Source: Pseudodesulfovibrio sp. (GTDB lineage Bacteria > Desulfobacterota > Desulfovibrionia > Desulfovibrionales > Desulfovibrionaceae). From it: DNA of 6,130 nucleotides. The DNA lies in assembly GCA_022712815.1 (NCBI GenBank), contig JAFLJW010000450.1:1-6130 (forward strand), in the 5' to 3' direction. Under the pieces are notes generated by a model that saw only the letters and a program-made list of their open reading frames with translations, searched no databases and had not been told where the DNA came from. Shown piece after piece: positions 1-5,595 of the stretch. The translations under genes were made by a program, and so were the position numbers. How positions within the stretch are numbered: position 1 is the stretch's first letter; the number at the start of each line of letters is the position of its first letter.

Positions 1-961
1 GTCCGTTCCAGACAATTGTTTTTGACCGGGCTAGGACAGCCACAAACGCCTTGGTGGTCTCAGGACCGATATCAAGGACCAATGCATCGGCGGGAATCGA
101 ATCAGCCGAGCAAATGCCTTCTGCTTGCTTTGCCTTATGAGTTTTCGCATACAAAAAATCAACTGGCAGGTGCAGCTTGGAACCCAACTTATCCGCTTTT
201 TCCAGAATGGACTTTGCGTCTAAAACACGGTCTCTCTCGACGAGCGACTTACCTACCTCGAACCCCTGAGCCAAAAGAAAGGTATTGGCCATGGCTCCAC
301 CGATAATGATATCGTCAACTTTTCCAAGAAGGTTATTCAATATTCCCAGCTTGGTGAAAACCTTAGCACCACCGGAAACACAGACATAAGGACGTTTCGG
401 GTCTTTCAATGCATCACCGAGAAATTCATGCTCCCTTCTCAAGAGAAATCCCGCGCAACATTCTTTCGCATGCAGCGGAATATCAACAACCGAAGCATTT
501 TCCCGGTGAGCGACACCAAAGGCATCGTTGACATAGATATCTGCCATGGAAGCAAGGATTTTGCCAAAATCCCCCCTCTCGTCTGGTGTCTTGCCGATTT
601 CCTCTGGATAAAACCGTAAATTTTCCAGCATGAGGATTTGCCCGGGCTTGACTTCAGAAGCCATTTTCAGGGCTTCCTCACCAACACTGTCCGGAGCCAG
701 AAGAATCTCAACGCCCAGCAATTCCCCCGCTCGTTTGGCTACCGGTGCAAGAGAAAGCTCTGGAACAATCTTTCCCTTGGGTTTACCCAGATGAGCACAC
801 AGGATAATTGCTGCCTCCTTGTCCAACGCATATCTGATCGTTGGCAATGCTGCCTGGATACGGTTATCATCCGTTATGATATCGCCTTCAAGAGGAACAT
901 TGAAATCCACCCTGAACAGCAGTTTTTTTCCTTCAATAGCCATTTGATCAATAAACTTCAT
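1..961 (-). CDS. pgk: Phosphoglycerate kinase, C-terminal part cut by window edge
   Basis: Catalyses 1,3-bisphosphoglycerate + ADP to 3-phosphoglycerate + ATP in cytosolic glycolysis, reversible in gluconeogenesis. The reading frame is open from the ATG at 961-959 to the left edge, giving 320 residues of a protein usually near 390-400, so about the last 70 are missing. Visible family motifs, by residue: RVDFNVPL 17-24, AHLGKPKG 56-63, LENLRF 112-117, NDAFGVAHR 145-153, GGAKVFTKLG 197-206, GGAMANTF, DIGPETT, and VWNG at the edge. The arginines and histidine that bind 3-phosphoglycerate are present (R17, H57, R116, R153). After GGAKV the usual Ser-Asp is Phe-Thr, but both nearby lysines (200, 204) remain. 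The start overlaps the rimI stop by four bases (ATGA), and an AAGGGGG ribosome site at 972-966 lies inside rimI. It is probably co-transcribed and translationally coupled with rimI. No frame break is seen. Confidence 0.97.
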   Translation of the reverse strand, partial: MKFIDQMAIEGKKLLFRVDFNVPLEGDIITDDNRIQAALPTIRYALDKEAAIILCAHLGKPKGKIVPELSLAPVAKRAGELLGVEILLAPDSVGEEALKMASEVKPGQILMLENLRFYPEEIGKTPDERGDFGKILASMADIYVNDAFGVAHRENASVVDIPLHAKECCAGFLLRREHEFLGDALKDPKRPYVCVSGGAKVFTKLGILNNLLGKVDDIIIGGAMANTFLLAQGFEVGKSLVERDRVLDAKSILEKADKLGSKLHLPVDFLYAKTHKAKQAEGICSADSIPADALVLDIGPETTKAFVAVLARSKTIVWNG

Positions 962-1440
962 TTCGCCCCCTTCAAAATATTGTATTCCCTGCCCTGCTTG
1001 AAATCATATCTGAAAAGCAGAGCATCCTCCTTGGTGTCCGGATAGTATTTTTTCCTGACGCCTATCTGCTTATAACCGTACTTCCGGTACAATGTAAGTG
1101 CCGCCATGTTTGATTCCTTGACATCCAGAAAACTCTTGGCAATTCCATTATTGATGCACATTTCAAAGGCACTGTCCATGAGGAGTCCTGCCATCCCCCT
1201 GCGCCTGAAATCGACATGAACAGCCAGATTCAGTATTTCCATTTCATCTTCAATCAACGAAAAAGCAATATAACCGGCCAGCCTGCCTTTTTCTCGTATT
1301 CCAAGCACCTTAAACGCTTTTCTCTCCAATCCCAAAGTAAATTGCTCATAGGTCCAGTGATAGGCGAAACACATTTTCTCAAGATCAATGAGATCCTGAA
1401 TATCTGCTGTGCCCAGTTGAGTAACTATCGAATTCATCAT
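958..1440 (-). CDS. rimI: Ribosomal protein S18-alanine N-acetyltransferase (RimI-like GNAT)
   Basis: A 160-residue GNAT-fold acetyltransferase, about the normal RimI length (roughly 150-160). Known family members move acetyl from acetyl-CoA to the N-terminal alanine of ribosomal protein S18. Visible signatures: NLAV at 71-74, the acetyl-CoA pyrophosphate loop RRRGMA 79-84, the SN-x-AA-x-x-LY segment 110-118, then YGY, GVR-x-x-YY 127-133 and EDAL 138-141. The proposed general acid Tyr is present (Y118). The proposed catalytic Glu, 12 residues upstream in enterobacterial RimI, is Asp106 here. Start choice: there are tandem ATG codons at 1440 and 1437. The AGGTGG ribosome site (1447-1442) is only 1 base from the first and 4 from the second, so the second may be the true start. 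It is followed by pgk with a four-base overlap. A RimI-like acetyltransferase of other specificity is possible. Confidence 0.9.
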   Translation of the reverse strand: MMNSIVTQLGTADIQDLIDLEKMCFAYHWTYEQFTLGLERKAFKVLGIREKGRLAGYIAFSLIEDEMEILNLAVHVDFRRRGMAGLLMDSAFEMCINNGIAKSFLDVKESNMAALTLYRKYGYKQIGVRKKYYPDTKEDALLFRYDFKQGREYNILKGAK

Positions 1441-1534
1441 CCCACCTGGTTGAGCAATTTCCCACGCTGGAAATATACAAGTATAGAGTGTATACGGACT
1501 TTTAATTCAAATCAAAGATTTATGAGAACATACA
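1441..1534. promoter_or_regulatory. Divergent promoter region, rimI-pgk / NUDIX gene
   Basis: This 94-bp gap lies between two genes that point away from each other, so it must hold both promoters unless transcription enters from elsewhere. Rightward candidate: TTGAGC at 1450-1455, an 18-base spacer, then TATACA at 1474-1479. Leftward candidates are weaker: ATTCAA at 1505-1510 (reads TTGAAT) with AGTATA at 1480-1485 (reads TATACT), spacer 19; or TTGATT with TACACT, spacer 17. The AT-rich core around 1471-1495 contains several overlapping -10-like hexamers, so exact assignments are uncertain. No clear operator palindrome is seen. Confidence 0.4.
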
Positions 1535-2074
1535 ATGATATTCAAGAAAAAACCACCAGCCAACCCGGACTCTGAACGTTTCATCGAAGTCGTTGACGGT
1601 AATAACCGACCTCTGGCCGTGCTTTCAAAGGATATTGTCCATCGCCAACTTCTCAGGCATCGCTCTGTTCAGGTTCTCGTTTTCAGCCCGGACAAGAAAA
1701 TTTACTTGCAAAAAAGGAATAAGAACAAACGTTTTTTTCCGAACCGCTGGGATGTTTCAGCCAGAACACATCCCAAAATCGGAGAATCGTCATACGATGC
1801 AGCCCTGCGAGTTTTGCACGACGAACTTCGGCTCGAAGTCGATCATACGCAATTTGTCAGAACTCTTCCTGCCTGCATGGAGACGGGTTTTGAGTATGTC
1901 ACCATCTACGCCATCCTCAGAAACACACAGCCGATCACGCCCAATACCCACGAAGTGTCCGAAGGATATTACTTTTCCCGCGAAGAACTGACTTGCCTGA
2001 TCAAGGAATTCAGGGAACTTCTCACCCCGAACCTTGTCACACTTTGGGAAGCCGGCCTGCTTAACGGAACCTGA
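1535..2074 (+). CDS. NUDIX-fold hydrolase, isopentenyl-diphosphate isomerase-like subgroup
   Basis: A 179-residue cytosolic NUDIX-fold protein whose layout matches the IDI/YfcD-like subgroup: FIEVVDGNNRPL opening (16-27), VHRQLLRHRSV (35-45), Q-x-R-x-x-x-K-x-x-x-P-x-x-WD (59-73), then the Nudix helix at 78-100 (T78, E84, R92, D96, E97). The box is degenerate: the first Gly is Thr, the Glu after R92 is Val and the second Gly is Arg. Residues corresponding to metal ligands of E. coli Idi appear kept (H36, H42, H79, E120). The catalytic Cys is replaced by Arg77 and the second catalytic Glu by Val122, so isomerase activity is unlikely. The substrate is not predictable; a diphosphate hydrolase is the default inference. 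The only ATG fitting the conserved N-terminus has a weak ribosome site (GAGA at 1524-1527). It is a single gene ending at the 2117-2172 stem-loop. Confidence 0.85.
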   Translation: MIFKKKPPANPDSERFIEVVDGNNRPLAVLSKDIVHRQLLRHRSVQVLVFSPDKKIYLQKRNKNKRFFPNRWDVSARTHPKIGESSYDAALRVLHDELRLEVDHTQFVRTLPACMETGFEYVTIYAILRNTQPITPNTHEVSEGYYFSREELTCLIKEFRELLTPNLVTLWEAGLLNGT

Positions 2075-2116
2075 TCACCACCGGGCAGACCGTTAAAAAA
2101 AGTTCGAGTGCAAGGC

Positions 2117-2172
2117 AAAAAAAAAGATCAAGACCGATGCGTATTTCCTATACGAATGGGTTTGATCTTTTT
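2117..2172. terminator. Bidirectional intrinsic terminator
   Basis: An 11-bp perfect outer stem pairs 2121-2131 (AAAAAGATCAA) with 2162-2172 (TTGATCTTTTT). A 5-bp inner stem pairs CGTAT 2140-2144 with ATACG 2150-2154 around a five-base loop. The right arm ends in T5, and the left side (A9 at 2117-2125) gives a T-tract on the minus strand. It lies between the convergent NUDIX gene (stop 2074) and the cysteine-rich gene (stop 2218), so it can serve both. Confidence 0.85.
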
Positions 2173-2217
2173 ACAGCAAATATAGGAGCGGTAGCTCTTA
2201 GAGCGTATCGACAACTA

Positions 2218-2421
2218 TCAGGACCGACGCTGGATGAAAAATTCCACAGTCCGGTTATACGTCTTTTCTTCCTCAAGAGTAAAAAAACAGGCTGGAATCT
2301 CTCCCCGCTGCCTGTGGTAATGGAGACATTCACAGCAAATGCCATGTTTATCACAAGAAGATGTGCATGTGCAGTACTGCTCATTGATCTTTGCCCGCGG
2401 ACATTGGTCCTTTTTTTTCAT
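2218..2421 (-). CDS. Small cysteine-rich protein, DUF6485-like
   Basis: A 67-residue soluble protein with eight cysteines (7, 17, 19, 23, 29, 30, 32, 45) and histidines 26, 34 and 36. The order is CP, then CTCTSSC, then GICCEC, then YHR-x-x-GE-x-PACFF, then an acidic/aromatic tail with EKTYNRTVEFFI. I recognise this as the DUF6485-type family of short anaerobe proteins; its function is unknown to me. The cysteine spacing suggests a zinc or iron-sulfur site, which is inference. Start choice: an in-frame Met 23 codons upstream (2490) would add a hydrophobic stretch, but the ATG at 2421 has a good GAGGTG ribosome site (2432-2427, 5-base spacing) and matches the family N-terminus. The first codons contain an A8 run, a possible slippage site. 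It has its own candidate promoter and is convergent with the NUDIX gene, divergent from the 580-residue gene. Confidence 0.85.
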   Translation of the reverse strand: MKKKDQCPRAKINEQYCTCTSSCDKHGICCECLHYHRQRGEIPACFFTLEEEKTYNRTVEFFIQRRS

Positions 2422-2479
2422 CCTGTCACCTCGTACGCAAACGGCTGTTTTAAACAAACAAATTACTAAAACCGAAAGC

Positions 2480-2508
2480 AGCCTAGACAACAGGTCTCAT
2501 AGTGTCAA
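2480..2508 (-). promoter_or_regulatory. Sigma70-type promoter for the cysteine-rich gene
   Basis: Reading leftward, a consensus TTGACA -35 box (2508-2503) is followed by a 17-base spacer and TAGGCT (2485-2480) as a weak -10. Predicted transcription start is near 2474, giving a leader of about 50 bases before the ATG at 2421. A weaker alternative uses TTGTCT with TAGTAA further downstream. The perfect -35 and ideal spacing make this credible despite the poor -10. Confidence 0.5.
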
Positions 2509-2520
2509 TGATTCAAGACT

Positions 2521-2563
2521 ATTGATTAAAATTTACACCCCCCCCCTGTGATGAGCAATCAAT
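2521..2563. repeat. Inverted repeat flanking a C9 tract
   Basis: ATTGATT at 2521-2527 is the exact reverse complement of AATCAAT at 2557-2563, with 29 bases between. A run of nine C lies between the arms at 2538-2546. It sits between the two divergent promoters, so it could be an operator or a chance AT-rich repeat. No helix-turn-helix regulator gene is encoded in the window. Confidence 0.35.
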
Positions 2564-2604
2564 CACCCAAGTACCTGAGCACGAATGAAAACAGGCCAAA
2601 GCCG

Positions 2605-2633
2605 TTGTATTCCGGACAATTTAAGTATATAGT
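2605..2633 (+). promoter_or_regulatory. Sigma70-type promoter for the 580-residue protein gene and gcvT
   Basis: TTGTAT (2605-2610), a 17-base spacer and TATAGT (2628-2633, five of six consensus bases). Predicted start is near 2640, giving a 5' leader of about 58 bases. The leader ends in a strong GGAAGAG ribosome site (2685-2691), six bases before the ATG at 2698. A short inverted repeat, TCAAAT 2652-2657 with ATTTGA 2675-2680, lies in the leader just ahead of the ribosome site. I see no glycine riboswitch core here. Confidence 0.55.
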
Positions 2634-2697
2634 AATGACGTTGCAGCAAGGTCAAATAATTCCCGATTATCACCATTTGATCACGGAAGAGTCATAG

Positions 2698-4440
2698 ATG
2701 TGGAAAAAAGCGTTTAGCAAAGCTCCTGACTATCGCGACTACGAGAAAACAAACTCCCCAACTCTGAAGTTGAAAACACTTGAAGAGTTGAAGGAATTCA
2801 TTGATTATAATCACATCAAACATTGCCTGCTCAGACCGTACTTTGAGGTAGATGACTATCCCATCGTTGAAGCGCGGGAGCTTTTACCTTCCTTTGAGGT
2901 CGATCTTTACGAATACAAGGCCCTCCCCGGATTCACCATGGTGGCGTTTGAGCGGCAGCTAAATTCTTTTCAGGAAATATTCCAGTACGATGCACTCCAC
3001 TCCCTTTCCGATTGGGAAGAAATGAAGGGGCAGGAAAACTGCTCGGTGGAAGATGACGTGATCTCCACCAATATTCGTACATATCAAAGCCGCCTTCCCA
3101 AAAGATATCACCCCGAATTCCTGAAGGAATTTGACAATGAAGAGATATGCTCCATGCATACCTATGCACGCATGCTCCCATTTTTGCTGGAGTTGGAGCG
3201 GGCGCATGTGATCGCACACGACAATACGGGGAATTTCACCTTGCAGGGCATGTATTCTTCCCTGCCTTCAAATCTTGACAGCGAACTGAAACAATTCGGC
3301 CTGAAAATCGGCAAATTCAAGTCCGGCAACAGCCTCATGTACGAGTGCAACCGCCTGTTTGTTTATCAGTTCATGATGGAGCTGCACGGATTTCCCATCG
3401 TTTCCGAACGCCGAACATCGTCTGCCATGTTTGCCATCCGGCTTCTCAGACAAAATGAACGCTTCATTGTCCGAGTCCTTGGCCAAAGTGACAGGACAAT
3501 CACCACAATGATGTCGCCGCCTGCAGGTACTCCGAAAAAGCTGACCAAATACCCGAAGATCGAAAAGACTGCCCTTGTACAGGTCAATGAAAACCAGAAA
3601 GAACTCATTGGCACCCTCAAGGATCAGGGCTTTTTCATCGACGAAAAAAACAGGATCGTCATCCTCCGTGTGAGCTACCAACAGCACGAATACAGCCCCA
3701 AGAACGTGCGCGAGGGCCGGGCATTGTCCGTTCTCAAACAGGAAGTCATCCACCCCATCACCGGAGAGGTCAACGACAGCCTGAACATCATTCAAAATGT
3801 GCAGAACATGATCCTGCGCCTCAATGACATCGTGCGCGGCGAATACCGTCTCACGGTCAACTATAAGCGCAGTGAGGTCATCAACAACACGGATACGCAT
3901 GAAAACAGGCTGAAAGTCCTGTACATATGGCTCTCCAAGCACATGCACAGAATCGTGGACTATTCCGATGAGTACTATTCCCAAATTGTCCGGGTTCTCG
4001 ATGGATACCTCCTGGCCCCTGACAATTATGATATTTTCAACGATCATTACCTGTTGCATCAGGAAGTCTGGTCGCGGTATGGTCAAATACAGCAAGCGCG
4101 CAAAGTTCGCATTCTTGAAGATCTCAGGTATCGTAAATACAAAGGGGAACCCATCTCATACCGCCGGATGCTTGAACTGATGACAGAAATTCTCAACGAA
4201 TTGAAGTTTGAAATAGTTAATTACTTTGACAAGTTGGTCGTCAAAGTCCTGGCCATTGGTGATGATGTCGTTTCTGCCCCATACCTGCGTCGCAAGTACA
4301 TAGATATAGAAGACAAAGACTTGTCTGATTACGGTCTGGAAATAAAGAAGCTCTATCTGAATCTGATGGCACTGCTCGACGAATTCAGATCCATCAGAAA
4401 ATCCCGCACTACGGGAATTCCTGGTCCCGGCTCATTTTAA
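2698..4440 (+). CDS. Conserved-looking hypothetical protein, 580 residues, no recognised domain
   Basis: I do not recognise the family. The ORF is certainly coding: 580 codons without interruption, ATG six bases after GGAAGAG, its own promoter, and tight spacing (23 bp) to gcvT. The protein has no signal peptide or membrane segment, so it is probably cytosolic. The N-terminal half looks mixed alpha/beta: an acidic, aromatic-rich segment (35-110) and strand-like runs near 245-262, 291-297 and 319-327. A linker-like MMSPPAGTPKK segment (271-281) separates parts. The C-terminal 200 residues look mainly helical (about 361-381, 402-420, 487-520, 540-568) and end in a basic, then Gly/Pro-rich tail (GIPGPGSF). 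No nucleotide-binding loop, zinc cluster or obvious catalytic motif is visible. Position suggests co-transcription with gcvT, but nothing in the sequence ties it to glycine metabolism. Confidence 0.85.
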   Translation: MWKKAFSKAPDYRDYEKTNSPTLKLKTLEELKEFIDYNHIKHCLLRPYFEVDDYPIVEARELLPSFEVDLYEYKALPGFTMVAFERQLNSFQEIFQYDALHSLSDWEEMKGQENCSVEDDVISTNIRTYQSRLPKRYHPEFLKEFDNEEICSMHTYARMLPFLLELERAHVIAHDNTGNFTLQGMYSSLPSNLDSELKQFGLKIGKFKSGNSLMYECNRLFVYQFMMELHGFPIVSERRTSSAMFAIRLLRQNERFIVRVLGQSDRTITTMMSPPAGTPKKLTKYPKIEKTALVQVNENQKELIGTLKDQGFFIDEKNRIVILRVSYQQHEYSPKNVREGRALSVLKQEVIHPITGEVNDSLNIIQNVQNMILRLNDIVRGEYRLTVNYKRSEVINNTDTHENRLKVLYIWLSKHMHRIVDYSDEYYSQIVRVLDGYLLAPDNYDIFNDHYLLHQEVWSRYGQIQQARKVRILEDLRYRKYKGEPISYRRMLELMTEILNELKFEIVNYFDKLVVKVLAIGDDVVSAPYLRRKYIDIEDKDLSDYGLEIKKLYLNLMALLDEFRSIRKSRTTGIPGPGSF

Positions 4441-4451
4441 TCACACTTCCC

Positions 4452-4466
4452 AAGGAGATTACATTG
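4452..4466 (+). promoter_or_regulatory. Ribosome site fixing the TTG start of gcvT
   Basis: AAGGAG at 4452-4457 stands six bases before a TTG codon at 4464-4466. The next in-frame ATG is codon 20, inside the conserved GAKM-x-PFAG motif. That start would remove the family's N-terminal TPL...H segment and has no ribosome site of comparable quality at the right distance. TTG is therefore the likely start. Confidence 0.8.
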
Positions 4467-5549
4467 GAGACTCTTTCCATAACCCCACTCACTGTCTGGC
4501 ACCGTGAGAATGGTGCCAAAATGGCCCCATTTGCCGGTTTCGACATGCCCGTTCAATACAAGGGCATCATCGTCGAACACAAACACACCCGCACCAAGGC
4601 AGGTATTTTTGATATCTGCCACATGGGTGAATTCAAACTGGCCGGTACTGGTGCCAAAGACGCGCTCAACAAGGTGGTCAGTCACGACCTGAACACGCTT
4701 GGTCCAGGCAAATGCCGCTATGGATTTTTGCTCAATGAATCCGGCGGCATCAATGACGACCTGATCATCTACTGCCTAGCTGAAGACGAATACATGCTCG
4801 TGGTCAACGGGGCATGCAGGGAAAAGGATTTCAATCACATACGAAGCAACCTGCCAGCAGAAATCACTTTGACGGACATCAGTGATGAAACCGGCAAAAT
4901 TGATATTCAGGGACCGGAAAGCCTTGATGTGCTGAACTCTCTTCTCGATTCAGACTGGAATCATTTGAAATATTTCAACTTCAAAGAGACCGATGCATGC
5001 GGCTTTTCCATGATAGTAAGCCGCACCGGCTACACCGGTGAACTGGGATACGAGCTCTACCTGCCTGCCGACAAGGCTCTCGAAATATGGGAAAAACTCA
5101 TCACCGATGAACGGGTCGAGCCTGTCGGCCTCGGAGCGCGTGACACCTTGCGCCTTGAGATCGGCTATCCGCTCTACGGTCAGGATTTGGATGAGAGTCA
5201 TACCCCCAAAGAGGCCGGAGCCGGATTCTTCCTGAAAAAGGAAACCGACTACATCGGAAAATCCGGCCTTGGCGTGGTCAATGAATCCCTCATTGCCCTT
5301 GCCATTGACGGGCGAAGGACAGCCAGACACCATGACGAGGTTTTCCTTCCCGGCGGTGAAAAAACCGGGGTGGTAACCAGCGGCTCCTTTGCCCCGAGCC
5401 TCGGTCATTGTGTCGCATTGGCCTATGTCAAAGCGGAAGACGCCGGGAACGACACTTTCATCATCAAAACAGCTCGAACAGAGCTTGAAGCGAAAAAAGC
5501 CGCCCTGCCCTTTTACAAGGACGGAACAGCCCGTAAAAAAGTCAAATAA
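4464..5549 (+). CDS. gcvT: Glycine cleavage system T protein (aminomethyltransferase)
   Basis: Transfers the methylene group from the aminomethyl-lipoyl arm of GcvH to tetrahydrofolate, giving 5,10-methylene-THF and ammonia, in the cytosol. At 361 residues it is full length for the family. Motifs in order: TPL...H (7-13), GAKMAPFAGFDMPVQY (17-32), ICHMGE (51-56), SGGINDDLIIY (93-103), VNGACREKD (114-122), RTGYTGELGYEL (187-198), GLGARDTLRLE (222-232), YGQDLDE (238-244), and the C-terminal barrel motif GVVTSGSFAPSLG (302-314). The Asp-Asp pair 98-99 includes the catalytic Asp of known T proteins. TTG start with AAGGAG. It follows the 580-residue gene by 23 bp and is probably co-transcribed. 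No gcvH or gcvP follows; a terminator and a convergent gene do. Related GcvT-like folate proteins (YgfZ type) are less likely given the complete motif set. Confidence 0.95.
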   Translation: METLSITPLTVWHRENGAKMAPFAGFDMPVQYKGIIVEHKHTRTKAGIFDICHMGEFKLAGTGAKDALNKVVSHDLNTLGPGKCRYGFLLNESGGINDDLIIYCLAEDEYMLVVNGACREKDFNHIRSNLPAEITLTDISDETGKIDIQGPESLDVLNSLLDSDWNHLKYFNFKETDACGFSMIVSRTGYTGELGYELYLPADKALEIWEKLITDERVEPVGLGARDTLRLEIGYPLYGQDLDESHTPKEAGAGFFLKKETDYIGKSGLGVVNESLIALAIDGRRTARHHDEVFLPGGEKTGVVTSGSFAPSLGHCVALAYVKAEDAGNDTFIIKTARTELEAKKAALPFYKDGTARKKVK

Positions 5550-5553
5550 ACTG

Positions 5554-5595
5554 AAAAAAAGGGGGGGGCCAAAGCACCCCCCTCTTCTTTTTATT
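5554..5595. terminator. Terminator between gcvT and DUF374 gene, probably bidirectional
   Basis: A7 (5554-5560), G8 (5561-5568), a short loop, C6 (5577-5582), then TCTTCTTTTT. The G/C stem of at least six pairs is flanked by an A-tract on the left and a T-rich tract on the right, so a U-tract follows the stem on either strand. It starts a few bases after the gcvT stop (5549) and reaches the stop codon of the convergent gene (5593-5591). Confidence 0.8.

Noticed and set aside
16..306. 96-codon rightward open frame at the left edge
   Set aside because: It is antisense to the pgk reading frame, which carries clear phosphoglycerate kinase motifs.
638..1045. 135-codon rightward open frame across pgk and rimI
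   Set aside because: It is antisense to two recognised genes and has no family motif.
2137..2469. 110-codon rightward open frame over the cysteine-rich gene
   Set aside because: It starts inside the terminator stem, is antisense to the DUF6485-like gene, and lacks a plausible ribosome site.
2422..2490. 23-codon N-terminal extension of the cysteine-rich protein, possibly a signal peptide
   Set aside because: The extension is hydrophobic, but the strong ribosome site and family-like N-terminus favour the ATG at 2421, and the extended start would overlap the proposed -10 box and lie upstream of the predicted transcript start.
2634..2697. Glycine riboswitch ahead of the gcvT operon
   Set aside because: The leader of about 58 bases is too short for the aptamer, and its conserved core is not visible; the 23-bp gap before gcvT is shorter still.
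3268..4095. 275-codon leftward open frame inside the 580-residue gene
   Set aside because: It is fully antisense to a well-supported gene, is rich in Val/Asp/Leu as expected for a mirrored frame, has no recognisable motif, and needs no separate explanation.
4950..5408. 152-codon leftward open frame inside gcvT
   Set aside because: It is antisense to a clear gcvT with complete family motifs; composition and position fit a shadow frame.
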